DNA from: Kriegella sp963975415
GTDB lineage: Bacteria; Bacteroidota; Bacteroidia; Flavobacteriales; Flavobacteriaceae
Direction: 5' to 3'
Assembly (NCBI RefSeq): GCF_963975415.1
Contig: NZ_CAXBGN010000006.1
Location: forward strand, 248,001-312,000
Length of the DNA: 64,000 bases
Shown here: in pieces, positions 9,213 through 17,641 of the stretch
How the letters are laid out: each line of letters starts with the position of its first letter
Position numbering within the stretch: the first letter of the stretch is position 1
The notes under the pieces: generated by a model
Databases searched by the model: none
The model's input: the letters and a program-made list of their open reading frames with translations, nothing else
What the model was told of the DNA's origin: nothing
Position numbers and translations under genes: made by a program

Positions 9213-9230
9213 CCGAATATTTACGGAACA

Positions 9231-9302
9231 ATGACAAAAAGATATTTCTGGAACGGTTTTTATTTTTACTTCTTTTTTAAGGGAGGTATGGGACTGTTGT
9301 AG
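9231..9302 (+). CDS. Phe/Tyr-rich leader peptide of the aromatic amino-acid operon
   Basis: A 23-codon ORF in the untranslated leader of the prephenate dehydratase operon. Its core reads YFWNGFYFYFFFKGG. Six of 23 codons are Phe (9246, 9258, 9264, 9270, 9273, 9276), three are Tyr and one is Trp. The stop is TAG at 9300-9302. Position, size and composition match leader peptides that sense charged tRNA by ribosome stalling. The last nine codons overlap the anti-terminator arm (9288-9295). The peptide itself probably has no function beyond being translated. Confidence 0.85.
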   Translation: MTKRYFWNGFYFYFFFKGGMGLL

Positions 9303-9337
9303 TATATTCTAAAAATATAAACAAGTTGAAGTCCCAT
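9288..9337 (+). promoter_or_regulatory. Anti-terminator pairing of the Phe attenuator
   Basis: ATGGGACT at 9288-9295 is an exact eight-base reverse complement of AGTCCCAT at 9330-9337, which is also the 5' arm of the terminator. The two hairpins are therefore mutually exclusive. Arm 9288-9295 starts nine bases after the last Phe codon. A ribosome stalled in the Phe run leaves it largely free, while one at the stop codon covers it. Confidence 0.8.
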
Positions 9338-9358
9338 GAAGAATGGGGCTTTTTTTTT
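9330..9358 (+). terminator. Attenuator terminator upstream of pheA
   Basis: AGTCCCAT (9330-9337) pairs with ATGGGGCT (9343-9350) with one G-U pair around the loop GAAGA, followed by an unbroken T run to 9358. It lies 100 bases before the first structural gene, so it can only act as a conditional terminator of that operon. Confidence 0.85.
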
Positions 9359-9457
9359 GTTCAATTTTGTGTTTTTTGCGTTCGATAGAAGAATCGGTAA
9401 TTAGAAGTTGGTCAACAACAAACCTCCCGGCCATTGGTTCGGGGTCAGTTAAAGTAT

Positions 9458-10285
9458 ATGAGTTTAAAAGTAGCTATCCAAGGCGTTAAGGGGTCGAACC
9501 ACCATCAGGTGGCAAATGAGTATTTTTCGGAAGATGTCGATCTTGTAGAATGTATGTCTTTTGATGAATTGGTCGATAGTCTGCTCACTAAGGATGCTGA
9601 TGTAGGCGTAATGGCTATTGAGAACTCGATTGCGGGTTCGATAATTCCCAATTATGCGCTGGTGAACCACAATAACCTTCATATCGTAGGGGAGCATTAC
9701 TTGAATATACATCATAATTTAATGGTTCTCAAAGGCCAAAAGATGGAGGATATAAAGGAAATACATTCACATCCAATGGCTTTGTTGCAATGTAAAGACT
9801 TTCTGAAGGTTTATCCGCATATTAAGCTGGTAGAAGCGGTCGATACGGCTGAAACGGCGGCGCGAATTCAAGAACGCGGCTTGAAGGATATTGCTGCAAT
9901 AGCCCCGAAAGTGGCGGCTAAATTGTACGATCTTGAAATTATCGCCTCTGAAATACAGACCATTTCGAACAATGCAACACGGTTTATTATCGTGAGAACA
10001 AAGAATAAAGTTTTGCCACTCTCTCAGATTAATAAGGCATCACTTCGATTTTTGACCGATCATAAAAGGGGTAGTTTGGCAACAGTGCTAAATGTAATGA
10101 GTGATTGTAATTTGAATTTGACAAAAATACAATCATTACCGGTCATAGAAGAACCTTGGAAGTATTCCTTTTTTGTGGATGTAACTTTCGAAAAATATAA
10201 GCATTTTGCAAAGGCAAAGTCTTTGTTGGAAATTATGTCAGAAGATTTCAAAATATTGGGAGAATATAAAAACGCCAGAACATGA
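9458..10285 (+). CDS. pheA: Prephenate dehydratase
   Basis: Converts prephenate to phenylpyruvate, the committed step to phenylalanine. The start is the ATG of MSLKVAIQGVKGS; an in-frame TTG 24 bases earlier adds only non-family residues. The catalytic domain spans about 1-175 with the conserved TRF triad in NNATRFIIV. The ACT regulatory domain (about 190-275, RGSLATVLNVMSDCNLNLTKIQSLP) is the usual site of Phe feedback. There is no fused chorismate mutase; that activity is in the last gene of the operon. First gene after the Phe attenuator; its stop overlaps the next start by ATGA. Confidence 0.95.
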   Translation: MSLKVAIQGVKGSNHHQVANEYFSEDVDLVECMSFDELVDSLLTKDADVGVMAIENSIAGSIIPNYALVNHNNLHIVGEHYLNIHHNLMVLKGQKMEDIKEIHSHPMALLQCKDFLKVYPHIKLVEAVDTAETAARIQERGLKDIAAIAPKVAAKLYDLEIIASEIQTISNNATRFIIVRTKNKVLPLSQINKASLRFLTDHKRGSLATVLNVMSDCNLNLTKIQSLPVIEEPWKYSFFVDVTFEKYKHFAKAKSLLEIMSEDFKILGEYKNART

Positions 10286-11430
10286 TACGTACGGCCGATC
10301 GTTTACATACAGTAGAGGAATACTACTTTTCAAAGAAATTGAGGGAAGTTAGGGGGCTTATGGCCGCAGGGCGTCCTATTATCAACATGGGTATCGGTAG
10401 CCCTGACCTGGCACCGTCAAAAGAAATTATTGAAAGTGTTCAGAACGCGGTTTTTGATGATGGCGCGCACCAATACCAAAGTTATCAAGGGTTGCCGCAA
10501 TTGCGGGCTGCCATTTCTGAATTTTATGCAGAAAAGTTCGAGGTAGCGGTCAGTCCTGAAAACGAGATTTTACCTTTAATGGGATCGAAGGAAGGCATCA
10601 TGCATATTAGTATGGCTTTTTTAAATCAAGACGATGAGGTTTTGATTCCCAATCCGGGTTATCCGACATACACCTCTGTTACAAAGCTGGTCGGTGCCAA
10701 GGCACTATATTACAATTTGACTGTAGAGAATAATTGGTTTCCCGATTTGGAAGCTCTAGGGGAACAAGACTTGTCGAAGGTCAAGTTGATGTGGATTAAT
10801 TATCCGCATATGCCTACGGGGGCAATCGCAAGTCGAGAGCAATTTAAGCAACTGGTAGCCTTCGCCAAACAAAATGATATCTTATTGGTCAACGACAATC
10901 CGTATAGTTTTGTATTGAACAATAATCCAACAAGTATTTTGGCAATTGATGGCGCAAAAGATTTCGCCTTGGAGCTGAATTCATTGAGCAAGACCTTTAA
11001 TATGTCTGGATGGCGGGTAGGTATGGTACTCGGAAGTGCAGAACACATCGATGCTGTTTTAAAGGTTAAGAGCAATATGGATTCGGGTATGTTTTACGGA
11101 ATTCAAAAAGGGGCCATTGCGGCTTTAAAAAGTGGAACGGGTTGGTTTGATGAATTAAATAAAGTCTATAGGGCGCGCCAAGAACTGATTTTTAAATTGG
11201 CAGATAAATTGGGTTGTACCTATGATAAGGATTCTGTCGGTATGTTCGTTTGGGCGAAATTACCAAAAGGAAGCCTCCCGGCAGAGGAGTTTATCAACGA
11301 AATTTTATACGACAAAGACATATTCTTGACTCCCGGAACTATTTTTGGAAGTATGGGGGAAGGGTACATTCGATTCTCTTTATGCGTAAAAGAAGAGAAG
11401 ATACAGGAGGCTATAAGTAGATTTAAGTAG
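10282..11430 (+). CDS. PLP-dependent class I/II aminotransferase, probably aromatic
   Basis: A fold-type I aminotransferase of 382 residues. Lys237 in SLSKTFNMSGWRVG is the Schiff-base lysine, Asp205 and Tyr208 in VNDNPYSF contact the cofactor, and NYPHMPTG (173-180) is the usual NPxNPTG-type loop. Sequence alone resembles aspartate/methionine aminotransferases. The position between prephenate dehydratase and prephenate dehydrogenase suggests the final transamination of phenylpyruvate and hydroxyphenylpyruvate. Its start overlaps the stop of pheA by four bases, so the two are translationally coupled. Confidence 0.88.
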   Translation: MIRTADRLHTVEEYYFSKKLREVRGLMAAGRPIINMGIGSPDLAPSKEIIESVQNAVFDDGAHQYQSYQGLPQLRAAISEFYAEKFEVAVSPENEILPLMGSKEGIMHISMAFLNQDDEVLIPNPGYPTYTSVTKLVGAKALYYNLTVENNWFPDLEALGEQDLSKVKLMWINYPHMPTGAIASREQFKQLVAFAKQNDILLVNDNPYSFVLNNNPTSILAIDGAKDFALELNSLSKTFNMSGWRVGMVLGSAEHIDAVLKVKSNMDSGMFYGIQKGAIAALKSGTGWFDELNKVYRARQELIFKLADKLGCTYDKDSVGMFVWAKLPKGSLPAEEFINEILYDKDIFLTPGTIFGSMGEGYIRFSLCVKEEKIQEAISRFK

Positions 11431-11499
11431 TTGCGGTATTAGTGCAAATAATAAAAAGAAAGTAAGAAGCGTGAGCATCTGAAATTTAGCATAAACAAA

Positions 11500-12372
11500 A
11501 TGAACATATTTATCATCGGTATCGGATTGATCGGCGGCTCAATGGCCAAAGACATTAAGCGACTGGGATTAGAGGGTAAAATCTTCGGAATTGATGCAAA
11601 CGCATCTCATTTGGAGGAAGCCTTGACCTTGAATATCATCGATATAAAATCAAGTTATGCAGAGTTGCATTTGGCAGATATTGTAATTGTCAGTACCCCG
11701 GTTGACGTTTTGGCAGCCGAACTTTCTAAAATATTGGATGCCGTCTCCGATGATTGTGTGGTATTCGACGTGGGTTCAACTAAGGCAATGGTATGCAAAA
11801 TTGTTGAAGACCATCCGAAAAGACGTAATTTTTTGGCGTGCCATCCTATTGCCGGAACCGAATTTTCAGGTCCTTCGGCGGCAATCGATCAGCTGTATGT
11901 TGGCAAGACCAATATTATTTGTGAAGTTGAAAAAACGGCCTTTAAATTGCAGGAAAGAGCTTTAGAACTTTTTCAGCAAATGGGTATGCGCATTCGATAT
12001 ATGAACCCAGAGGCACATGATAAGCACATAGCCTATGTATCTCATTTGTCACATATAAGCGCATTTATGTTGGGAAAGACGGTTATCGAGAAAGAAAAGA
12101 ATGAAAGGGATATTTTTGACATGGCAGGCAGTGGGTTTGAAAGCACAGTGCGATTGGCAAAAAGTTCTCCTGCAATGTGGACACCTATTTTCGAACAGAA
12201 TAAAAGCAATGTGATCAAGACCCTGAACGAGTACATTCAGAACCTTCAAGAGTTTAAACAATTGCTTGAAGATGGAGATTATGAGGGTATTTTTAATGAA
12301 ATGAACGATACGAATAGAATAAAGGAAATATTAAAAGGGATGCCCCATAATAAAAAAGAATTGACAGGGTAA
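11500..12372 (+). CDS. tyrA: Prephenate dehydrogenase
   Basis: Oxidatively decarboxylates prephenate to 4-hydroxyphenylpyruvate on the tyrosine branch. The Rossmann glycine motif is G7-I-G-L-I-G12-G13 at the extreme N-terminus. HPIAGTEFSGP (115-125) and HISHLSHISAF-like segment AYVSHLSHISAFMLG are family signatures of the substrate pocket. The 290-residue length fits a monofunctional enzyme without an ACT domain, so feedback by Tyr through that domain is not expected. It follows the aminotransferase by 69 bases and is under the same leader. Confidence 0.93.
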   Translation: MNIFIIGIGLIGGSMAKDIKRLGLEGKIFGIDANASHLEEALTLNIIDIKSSYAELHLADIVIVSTPVDVLAAELSKILDAVSDDCVVFDVGSTKAMVCKIVEDHPKRRNFLACHPIAGTEFSGPSAAIDQLYVGKTNIICEVEKTAFKLQERALELFQQMGMRIRYMNPEAHDKHIAYVSHLSHISAFMLGKTVIEKEKNERDIFDMAGSGFESTVRLAKSSPAMWTPIFEQNKSNVIKTLNEYIQNLQEFKQLLEDGDYEGIFNEMNDTNRIKEILKGMPHNKKELTG

Positions 12373-12460
12373 GAAAGTGTAGGCTCTGATAAAGAGTATC
12401 AAAAATAATAAGTATAAATCGCATTAAAGTAGCAATATCAAAAAGTAAAATTAACAAGTA

Positions 12461-13543
12461 ATGGAGAATTCAAAAGAAATGAGATCATGGTTAGATAATA
12501 TGGGGTTGGATCACCCTTTGGTGATAGCAGGGCCATGTAGTGCTGAAACCGAAGAACAGGTGTTGGGAATAGCCCACAGTTTGAAAGATACCGACGTAAA
12601 TTACTACCGCGCCGGAATCTGGAAACCACGCACGCGTCCTGGAAACTTCGAAGGTGTAGGTGCCTTGGGTTTAAAATGGTTGCAGAAAGTAAAAGAGGAA
12701 ACCGGATTAAAAACGGCTACCGAAGTTGCCAATCGTGCCCACGTCGAATTAGCTTTGGAGCATGATATTGATTTATTATGGATTGGTGCCCGTTCTACCG
12801 TAAGTCCATTTATTGTTCAAGAAATTGCCGATGCTTTGGAAGGAACCGATAAAGTGGTTCTAATTAAAAACCCTGTAAATCCTGACTTGTCTTTATGGTT
12901 AGGTGCTGTCGAACGTTTGCATACGGCAAACATCAAAAACTTAGGAGTCATTCATAGAGGGTTCTCTACTTACGAAAAGACCAAATACAGAAATATTCCA
13001 GAGTGGCAGTTGGCCATTGATCTTCAGACAAAGTTTCCTGACCTTCCTATAATCAATGATCCATCGCATATTACCGGAAAGCGTGATATGATTTTTGATG
13101 TTTCACAGACGGCATTGGACCTAAATTTTGATGGATTGATGATTGAGACACATCATGATCCTGACAATGCGTGGAGTGACGCCGCTCAGCAAGTTACCCC
13201 AAATCGATTGGTTCAGATCATGAAAGATTTGAGAATTCGAAAGGAGACCGATAGCGAAGCGGAATATAACAGTAAACTGAGCAACCTAAGAACTCAGATA
13301 GATATCTTCGATCACCAGTTGATTGAAACCCTAGGGAAGCGAATGAAGATTTCTGACAGTATTGGTGCTTTGAAAAAGCAAAAAAACGTTGCGGTCTTAC
13401 AGTCAACACGATGGAACCAAATTTTGGGCGCCATGATTTTGGAAGGAGAGTCGAAAGGATTGAGCGAAGAATTCGTATTAAAAATGTTCAAGGCCATTCA
13501 CCAAGAATCTATAAATCACCAAGAAAAGATTATTAACGCATAA
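12461..13543 (+). CDS. Bifunctional DAHP synthase / type II chorismate mutase
   Basis: Fuses the first enzyme of the shikimate pathway to chorismate mutase, which forms prephenate. The N-terminal domain (about 1-250) is a DAHP/KDO8P-synthase barrel with GPCSAETEEQ (from 19), RAGIWKPRTRPGNFEG and IKNPVNPDLSLWLGA. The C-terminal domain (about 263-350) is an all-helical AroQ-type mutase (LRTQIDIFDHQLIETLGKRM, ISDSIGALKKQ). This architecture is common in Bacteroidota. Being last in the operon, it gives the pathway entry and branch points the same Phe-responsive control. Confidence 0.93.
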   Translation: MENSKEMRSWLDNMGLDHPLVIAGPCSAETEEQVLGIAHSLKDTDVNYYRAGIWKPRTRPGNFEGVGALGLKWLQKVKEETGLKTATEVANRAHVELALEHDIDLLWIGARSTVSPFIVQEIADALEGTDKVVLIKNPVNPDLSLWLGAVERLHTANIKNLGVIHRGFSTYEKTKYRNIPEWQLAIDLQTKFPDLPIINDPSHITGKRDMIFDVSQTALDLNFDGLMIETHHDPDNAWSDAAQQVTPNRLVQIMKDLRIRKETDSEAEYNSKLSNLRTQIDIFDHQLIETLGKRMKISDSIGALKKQKNVAVLQSTRWNQILGAMILEGESKGLSEEFVLKMFKAIHQESINHQEKIINA

Positions 13544-13561
13544 TCTTCTTGGTAACTCGTT

Positions 13562-13619
13562 TGTCACGTTGCGTGCAGTCGAAGTATTTTAAAACCATTC
13601 GACTGCACCAATGTTGACA
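13562..13619. repeat. Large imperfect palindrome, REP-like
   Basis: GTGCAGTCGAA (13573-13583) and TTCGACTGCAC (13598-13608) are exact complements. Outer TGTCA (13562) and TGACA (13619 end) extend the symmetry to 22-base arms with 17 matching positions and a 14-base loop. It lies between two convergent genes. No U tract follows on either strand, so it is a poor intrinsic terminator. The core resembles intergenic palindromes common in Flavobacteriia. Confidence 0.55.
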
Positions 13620-13623
13620 TTAA

Positions 13624-14067
13624 TCAATCTTTCTTAAATACGTATCTGGTAATAAATATACCTTGGCCATCATTTTGGCCGGCATCCGCTTCAACGGCAC
13701 TGGTAACAAAGGCCAGTTCCCATCCCTCTGCGGCCAATGCAGAAAGTTTAGATGAGATTACGGCATCGTTAGCGGCGATATTCTGAAAGCGTATACCTGC
13801 GATATTATAAAAATTAAGAAGTTTCGTTTCTTCAAAATTCTTTACTCGAATTTCACTGCGTTTAGATTTATTACGGGTATTGTCTTCATCGGTTTGCTCT
13901 GAAGTAAAATCCTCAAAATCTTTGTCTTCTTGGGCATCAATGATTCTAGACCGTCCCATACCACTGGGTACAATAGATTCTACACTTGTAATTACTTTGA
14001 ATTGCTGCGCATTGCTCTCTAGAAATGCACATAAAAACAGACTTAAAATAATAGAAAGCTTTTTCAT
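13624..14067 (-). CDS. Small secreted protein with DUF4177-like C-terminus
   Basis: Not assigned to a pathway. The start chosen (ATG at 14067) opens directly into a signal peptide, MKKLSIILSLFLCAFLESNA; upstream in-frame residues are not family-like. The mature part has an acidic, charged linker (about 45-75) and a C-terminal region with SSKLSALAAEGWELAFVTS, which resembles the 'EGWEL' core of DUF4177-type small proteins. It is 147 residues long. It is divergent from rsgA and convergent with the aromatic operon. Confidence 0.6.
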   Translation of the reverse strand: MKKLSIILSLFLCAFLESNAQQFKVITSVESIVPSGMGRSRIIDAQEDKDFEDFTSEQTDEDNTRNKSKRSEIRVKNFEETKLLNFYNIAGIRFQNIAANDAVISSKLSALAAEGWELAFVTSAVEADAGQNDGQGIFITRYVFKKD

Positions 14068-14247
14068 TTTTTTAAATGTTTGTTGGATGATTTTATTTTG
14101 AGCGTTTGAAAAACGTGTTCGATTTTCAAAAATAAAACTATTTATAAAAAGGACGGGTTTTAAATTTCCCTGAAACTCATTGAAATAGTTCAAGCGACAA
14201 CGGAAAAGAATCACTGCCATTACGTTAAAAAACCGTTATTTTGCAAT

Positions 14248-15201
14248 ATGCGGGGAACTGTTTATAAATCAACAGGTAGTTGGTACACGGTAAAGGTTGA
14301 TGACGGGCGTTTTTTTGAATGCAGGATCAAGGGAAAGTTTAGGCTCAAGGGGATTAAGAGTACTAACCCAGTGGCTGTGGGAGATATTGTTAAATTCGAA
14401 ATCGAACGGTTAGGCGATGATGCTATAGGTGTAATCTCTCAAATCGAAGACCGAAAGAATTATATCATTCGCAAATCGGTAAACTTGTCAAAGCAAACTC
14501 ATATCATTGCGGCTAATTTAGATCAGGTTTTTCTGATTGTGACTTTGAACAATCCGAAAACTTATACCTTGTTTATAGATCGGTTTTTAGCCACTGCCGA
14601 GGCTTACGAAGTACCTGCCGTTTTGCTTTTTAACAAGATTGATAGTTATGATATCGACGAGTTGGCCGAAGTGAAATATTTGGCTGCAATGTATCGTGAT
14701 ATCGGGTACAGATGTGTTGGTATATCAGCAAAAACGGGAAAGAATGTTGATGAGGTAAAGCAGTTGATGAATGATAAAACGAGTATGTTCGCAGGCCATT
14801 CGGGAGTGGGAAAGTCGACTTTAATCAATCTAATCGAACCACAATTGGAAATAAAGACGGCCGAAATATCGGAACAACATCTTCAAGGGCAACATACAAC
14901 AACCTTTGCCGAAATGCACGATTTAAGTTTTGGAGCCCGGATTATCGATACTCCTGGGATCAAGGGATTTGGTATTGTCGATATGGAACCCTCGGAAATA
15001 GGTGATTATTTTCCCGAATTCTTTATTTTGAAAGGTGATTGTAAATTTAATAATTGTTTACACTTAGACGAGCCAAAATGTGCGGTCAAAGTAGCTTTAG
15101 AAAATAATGAAGTGTCGTGGAGCCGGTATAAAAGTTATGTACAGATGGTTACGGGTGATGACGATACCTATAGGATTGATAACTACGGAGAAGAGAAATA
15201 A
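14248..15201 (+). CDS. rsgA: Ribosome small-subunit-dependent GTPase A
   Basis: A late 30S-maturation GTPase. The circularly permuted motif order is visible: G4 N129-K-I-D132, then G1 G183-HSGVGKST-191, then G3 D234-T-P-G237. An N-terminal OB fold precedes it (VYKSTGSWYTVKVDDG). The C-terminal zinc site is C265, C270, H272, C278 in GDCKFNNCLHLDEPKC. The 317-residue length is normal. A near-consensus element (TTATTTTG, 14236-14243) ends only four bases before the ATG, so the mRNA has little or no leader. The stop abuts dtd directly. Confidence 0.96.
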   Translation: MRGTVYKSTGSWYTVKVDDGRFFECRIKGKFRLKGIKSTNPVAVGDIVKFEIERLGDDAIGVISQIEDRKNYIIRKSVNLSKQTHIIAANLDQVFLIVTLNNPKTYTLFIDRFLATAEAYEVPAVLLFNKIDSYDIDELAEVKYLAAMYRDIGYRCVGISAKTGKNVDEVKQLMNDKTSMFAGHSGVGKSTLINLIEPQLEIKTAEISEQHLQGQHTTTFAEMHDLSFGARIIDTPGIKGFGIVDMEPSEIGDYFPEFFILKGDCKFNNCLHLDEPKCAVKVALENNEVSWSRYKSYVQMVTGDDDTYRIDNYGEEK

Positions 15202-15654
15202 ATGCGAGCGGTCATACAGAGGGTTTCCAGGGCAAGTGTCACGGTTGATGGAAAAATAGTTTCTGAAATTACCAAGGGGCTTTTAATTCTTTTGGGTGTT
15301 GAAGATGCCGACGATTTACAAGATATTGAATGGCTATCGCGGAAGGTCGTCAATCTTAGAATATTTAACGATGCCGAAGGCGTTATGAACAGATCACTTC
15401 TTCAAGAGCAAGGCAATGCCTTGGTAGTCAGTCAGTTTACCTTACATGCAGCTACAAAAAAGGGAAACCGACCCTCGTATATTAAAGCAGCAAAGCCTGA
15501 TGTTGCGGTGCCTATGTATCAGAATTTTGTCAAACAACTTGAAAATGACCTCGGTAAAAAAGTCGGGACTGGTATTTTTGGTGCCGATATGAAAGTTGAT
15601 TTGTTAAACGATGGTCCGGTAACGATTATTATTGATACAAAGAACAAAGAATAA
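15202..15654 (+). CDS. dtd: D-aminoacyl-tRNA deacylase
   Basis: Hydrolyses D-amino acids wrongly attached to tRNA. The whole 150-residue protein matches the family: MRAVIQRVSRASVTVDG at the start, the catalytic SQFTL motif at 77-81 and NDGPVT (136-141) with the Gly-cisPro motif that reads chirality. Its ATG directly follows the rsgA stop with no gap, so it is translated from the same transcript. Confidence 0.96.
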   Translation: MRAVIQRVSRASVTVDGKIVSEITKGLLILLGVEDADDLQDIEWLSRKVVNLRIFNDAEGVMNRSLLQEQGNALVVSQFTLHAATKKGNRPSYIKAAKPDVAVPMYQNFVKQLENDLGKKVGTGIFGADMKVDLLNDGPVTIIIDTKNKE

Positions 15655-15733
15655 CACTCTTTGTCGAATTTTTATTTTTTTTAGTAAGAAATTTAGGTGA
15701 TTTGTCATTGTAAGTTTTTCCCAAATCTGACAA

Positions 15734-17641
15734 ATGCGCCTACTTAGTTATCTATTCTTCCTGCTCTTTTTGCACGTTTCTAGTGCTCAGAATGCTGATT
15801 TTCAGTCTATTATTTTGAATAAGGGTCTGACCGAAAATGCCAATGCGTTGGTGCGCCTGGATGAAACCGACATAAGGTTACTTTCGAGTGATAGAATGAC
15901 GGTCAAAAGCAGAACGGTGACAACCGTCTTTCGAAACGCCGGGAAAGAAGCCATAAAGAACTATGTGTACTACGATTCGGAAATTAAACTAGAAGAATTC
16001 GAGGCCATTATTTATGATGCGTCGGGGAATCAGATCGATAAAATAAGAAAGAAAGATTTTAAAGATGTCAGTGCAGTATCGAGTATTTCGTTATATGAGG
16101 ATTCAAGAATTAAATATTTTGAATATATACCCCTTAGTTATCCGTATACCATAGATTTCTCTTACAGTTATCAGACTTCGAATACGGCATTTATTCCAAA
16201 ATGGACTCCTGTAGACGATTACTTGGTAGGAGTTGAAAAGAGTGCATATCGATTTGAGTATCCGGAAGGAACCAACGTCAGAAAGCTTGAAAAAAACTTT
16301 GATGGTTATGCTATTTCAAATAAATCTTCAGGCAATGTTTTGATTTATGAGGCTATCGATATTCCGGTCTTAAAAAAGGAAATGATAAGTCCGTCTTTCA
16401 ACGAGACGCAGCCCCAGTTGCTACTTGCACTCGATGAATTCCATTTAGAGGGCATCGATGGGGAAGCCAGTGATTGGAAATCTTTTGGTAAATGGCGGTA
16501 TGATAGAATGCTGGCAAATAAAGATGTGCTTTCGTCGGCCACAGTAGCCAAAATCGAAGGTTTACTACAGGGAATCACAGACCCGGTCAAAAAAGCCAAA
16601 ATTGTTTATAAATATGTGCAAGATAACACGCGCTACATAAGTGTTCAGTTGGGAATTGGAGGATGGATGCCTATCGCTGCAGAAGAGGTCGACCGTGTAA
16701 AATATGGTGATTGCAAAGGTCTTACAAATTATACACGTGCACTTCTTAAATCACAGGGTATTGAATCGTATTATACCGTTGTTTGGGCAGGTGATGAGAA
16801 ACGTAATATAGAAAAGGATTTTGCCTCGATGCAAGGCAATCATATCATATTGAATTTACCGAATGATGGTGATGATATCTGGCTTGAATGTACTAGTCAA
16901 AAGATACCTTTTGGGTTCTTGGGCGATTTCACAGATGACCGTGATGTTTTGGTAATTACTCCGGAGGGAGGAACTATTAAGCACACATCAGCTTATCTTG
17001 ATTCGGATAATAAAAAAGTGACTCAGGCCGATATCATTATATCTGGGCAAGGTGGTCTTAGTGCTGATGTCAACATATCAACTCAAGGGATGCAATACGA
17101 CAAGCGCTCTTCCTTAACAATGCTGACCGATGAAGAAAGAGATAAATACTATAAACAGTACTGGAGCAATATCAATGGATTAAAAATTAACAAAATCAAA
17201 TTGGAAAATGATAAAGATGCCATTGCCTATGCCGAGAATGTGAGATTAGAAGCACAGTCATACGCAAGTTGGGTTGCAGACGATATGCTAATCCAACTTA
17301 ACCCTTTTGATGCCAATACCTTTGTGCCCGATAGATACCGAAAAAGAAAACAAGATTTTGAAGTTTCAAGAGGATATTTAGATGAGAATACCTATAAGAT
17401 AACATTACCAGAGTCTTATAAAGTGGATGTTCTGCCCGAACCAAAAATTATAGATACAAAATTCGGAACCTATAGCATGCAAGTAGAGAAACAGGGCTCC
17501 AATGGCCTGCAGTATACGAGGAAGCTTTTAATACGACGCGGCCGATATTCTAAGGAAGAATACAATGCATACCGTGACTTTAGAAGAACGATTTCGAAAA
17601 CTGACAATTTAAAAATCATTTTATCTAAAAAAATAATATGA
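15734..17641 (+). CDS. DUF3857 / transglutaminase-like secreted protein, catalytic residues present
   Basis: A 635-residue exported protein typical of Bacteroidota. It has a signal peptide (LLSYLFFLLFLHVSSAQ), an N-terminal DUF3857 beta domain (about 25-220) and a transglutaminase-like domain (about 265-390). A Cys327 in YGDCKGL and His370 in GNHIILNL fit the Cys-His pair; Glu385 in WLECTSQ stands where Asp is usual. The C-terminal third is unassigned. Substrate unknown; the family is found in gliding and polysaccharide-using Bacteroidota. The stop overlaps the next gene by ATGA. Confidence 0.8.
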   Translation: MRLLSYLFFLLFLHVSSAQNADFQSIILNKGLTENANALVRLDETDIRLLSSDRMTVKSRTVTTVFRNAGKEAIKNYVYYDSEIKLEEFEAIIYDASGNQIDKIRKKDFKDVSAVSSISLYEDSRIKYFEYIPLSYPYTIDFSYSYQTSNTAFIPKWTPVDDYLVGVEKSAYRFEYPEGTNVRKLEKNFDGYAISNKSSGNVLIYEAIDIPVLKKEMISPSFNETQPQLLLALDEFHLEGIDGEASDWKSFGKWRYDRMLANKDVLSSATVAKIEGLLQGITDPVKKAKIVYKYVQDNTRYISVQLGIGGWMPIAAEEVDRVKYGDCKGLTNYTRALLKSQGIESYYTVVWAGDEKRNIEKDFASMQGNHIILNLPNDGDDIWLECTSQKIPFGFLGDFTDDRDVLVITPEGGTIKHTSAYLDSDNKKVTQADIIISGQGGLSADVNISTQGMQYDKRSSLTMLTDEERDKYYKQYWSNINGLKINKIKLENDKDAIAYAENVRLEAQSYASWVADDMLIQLNPFDANTFVPDRYRKRKQDFEVSRGYLDENTYKITLPESYKVDVLPEPKIIDTKFGTYSMQVEKQGSNGLQYTRKLLIRRGRYSKEEYNAYRDFRRTISKTDNLKIILSKKII

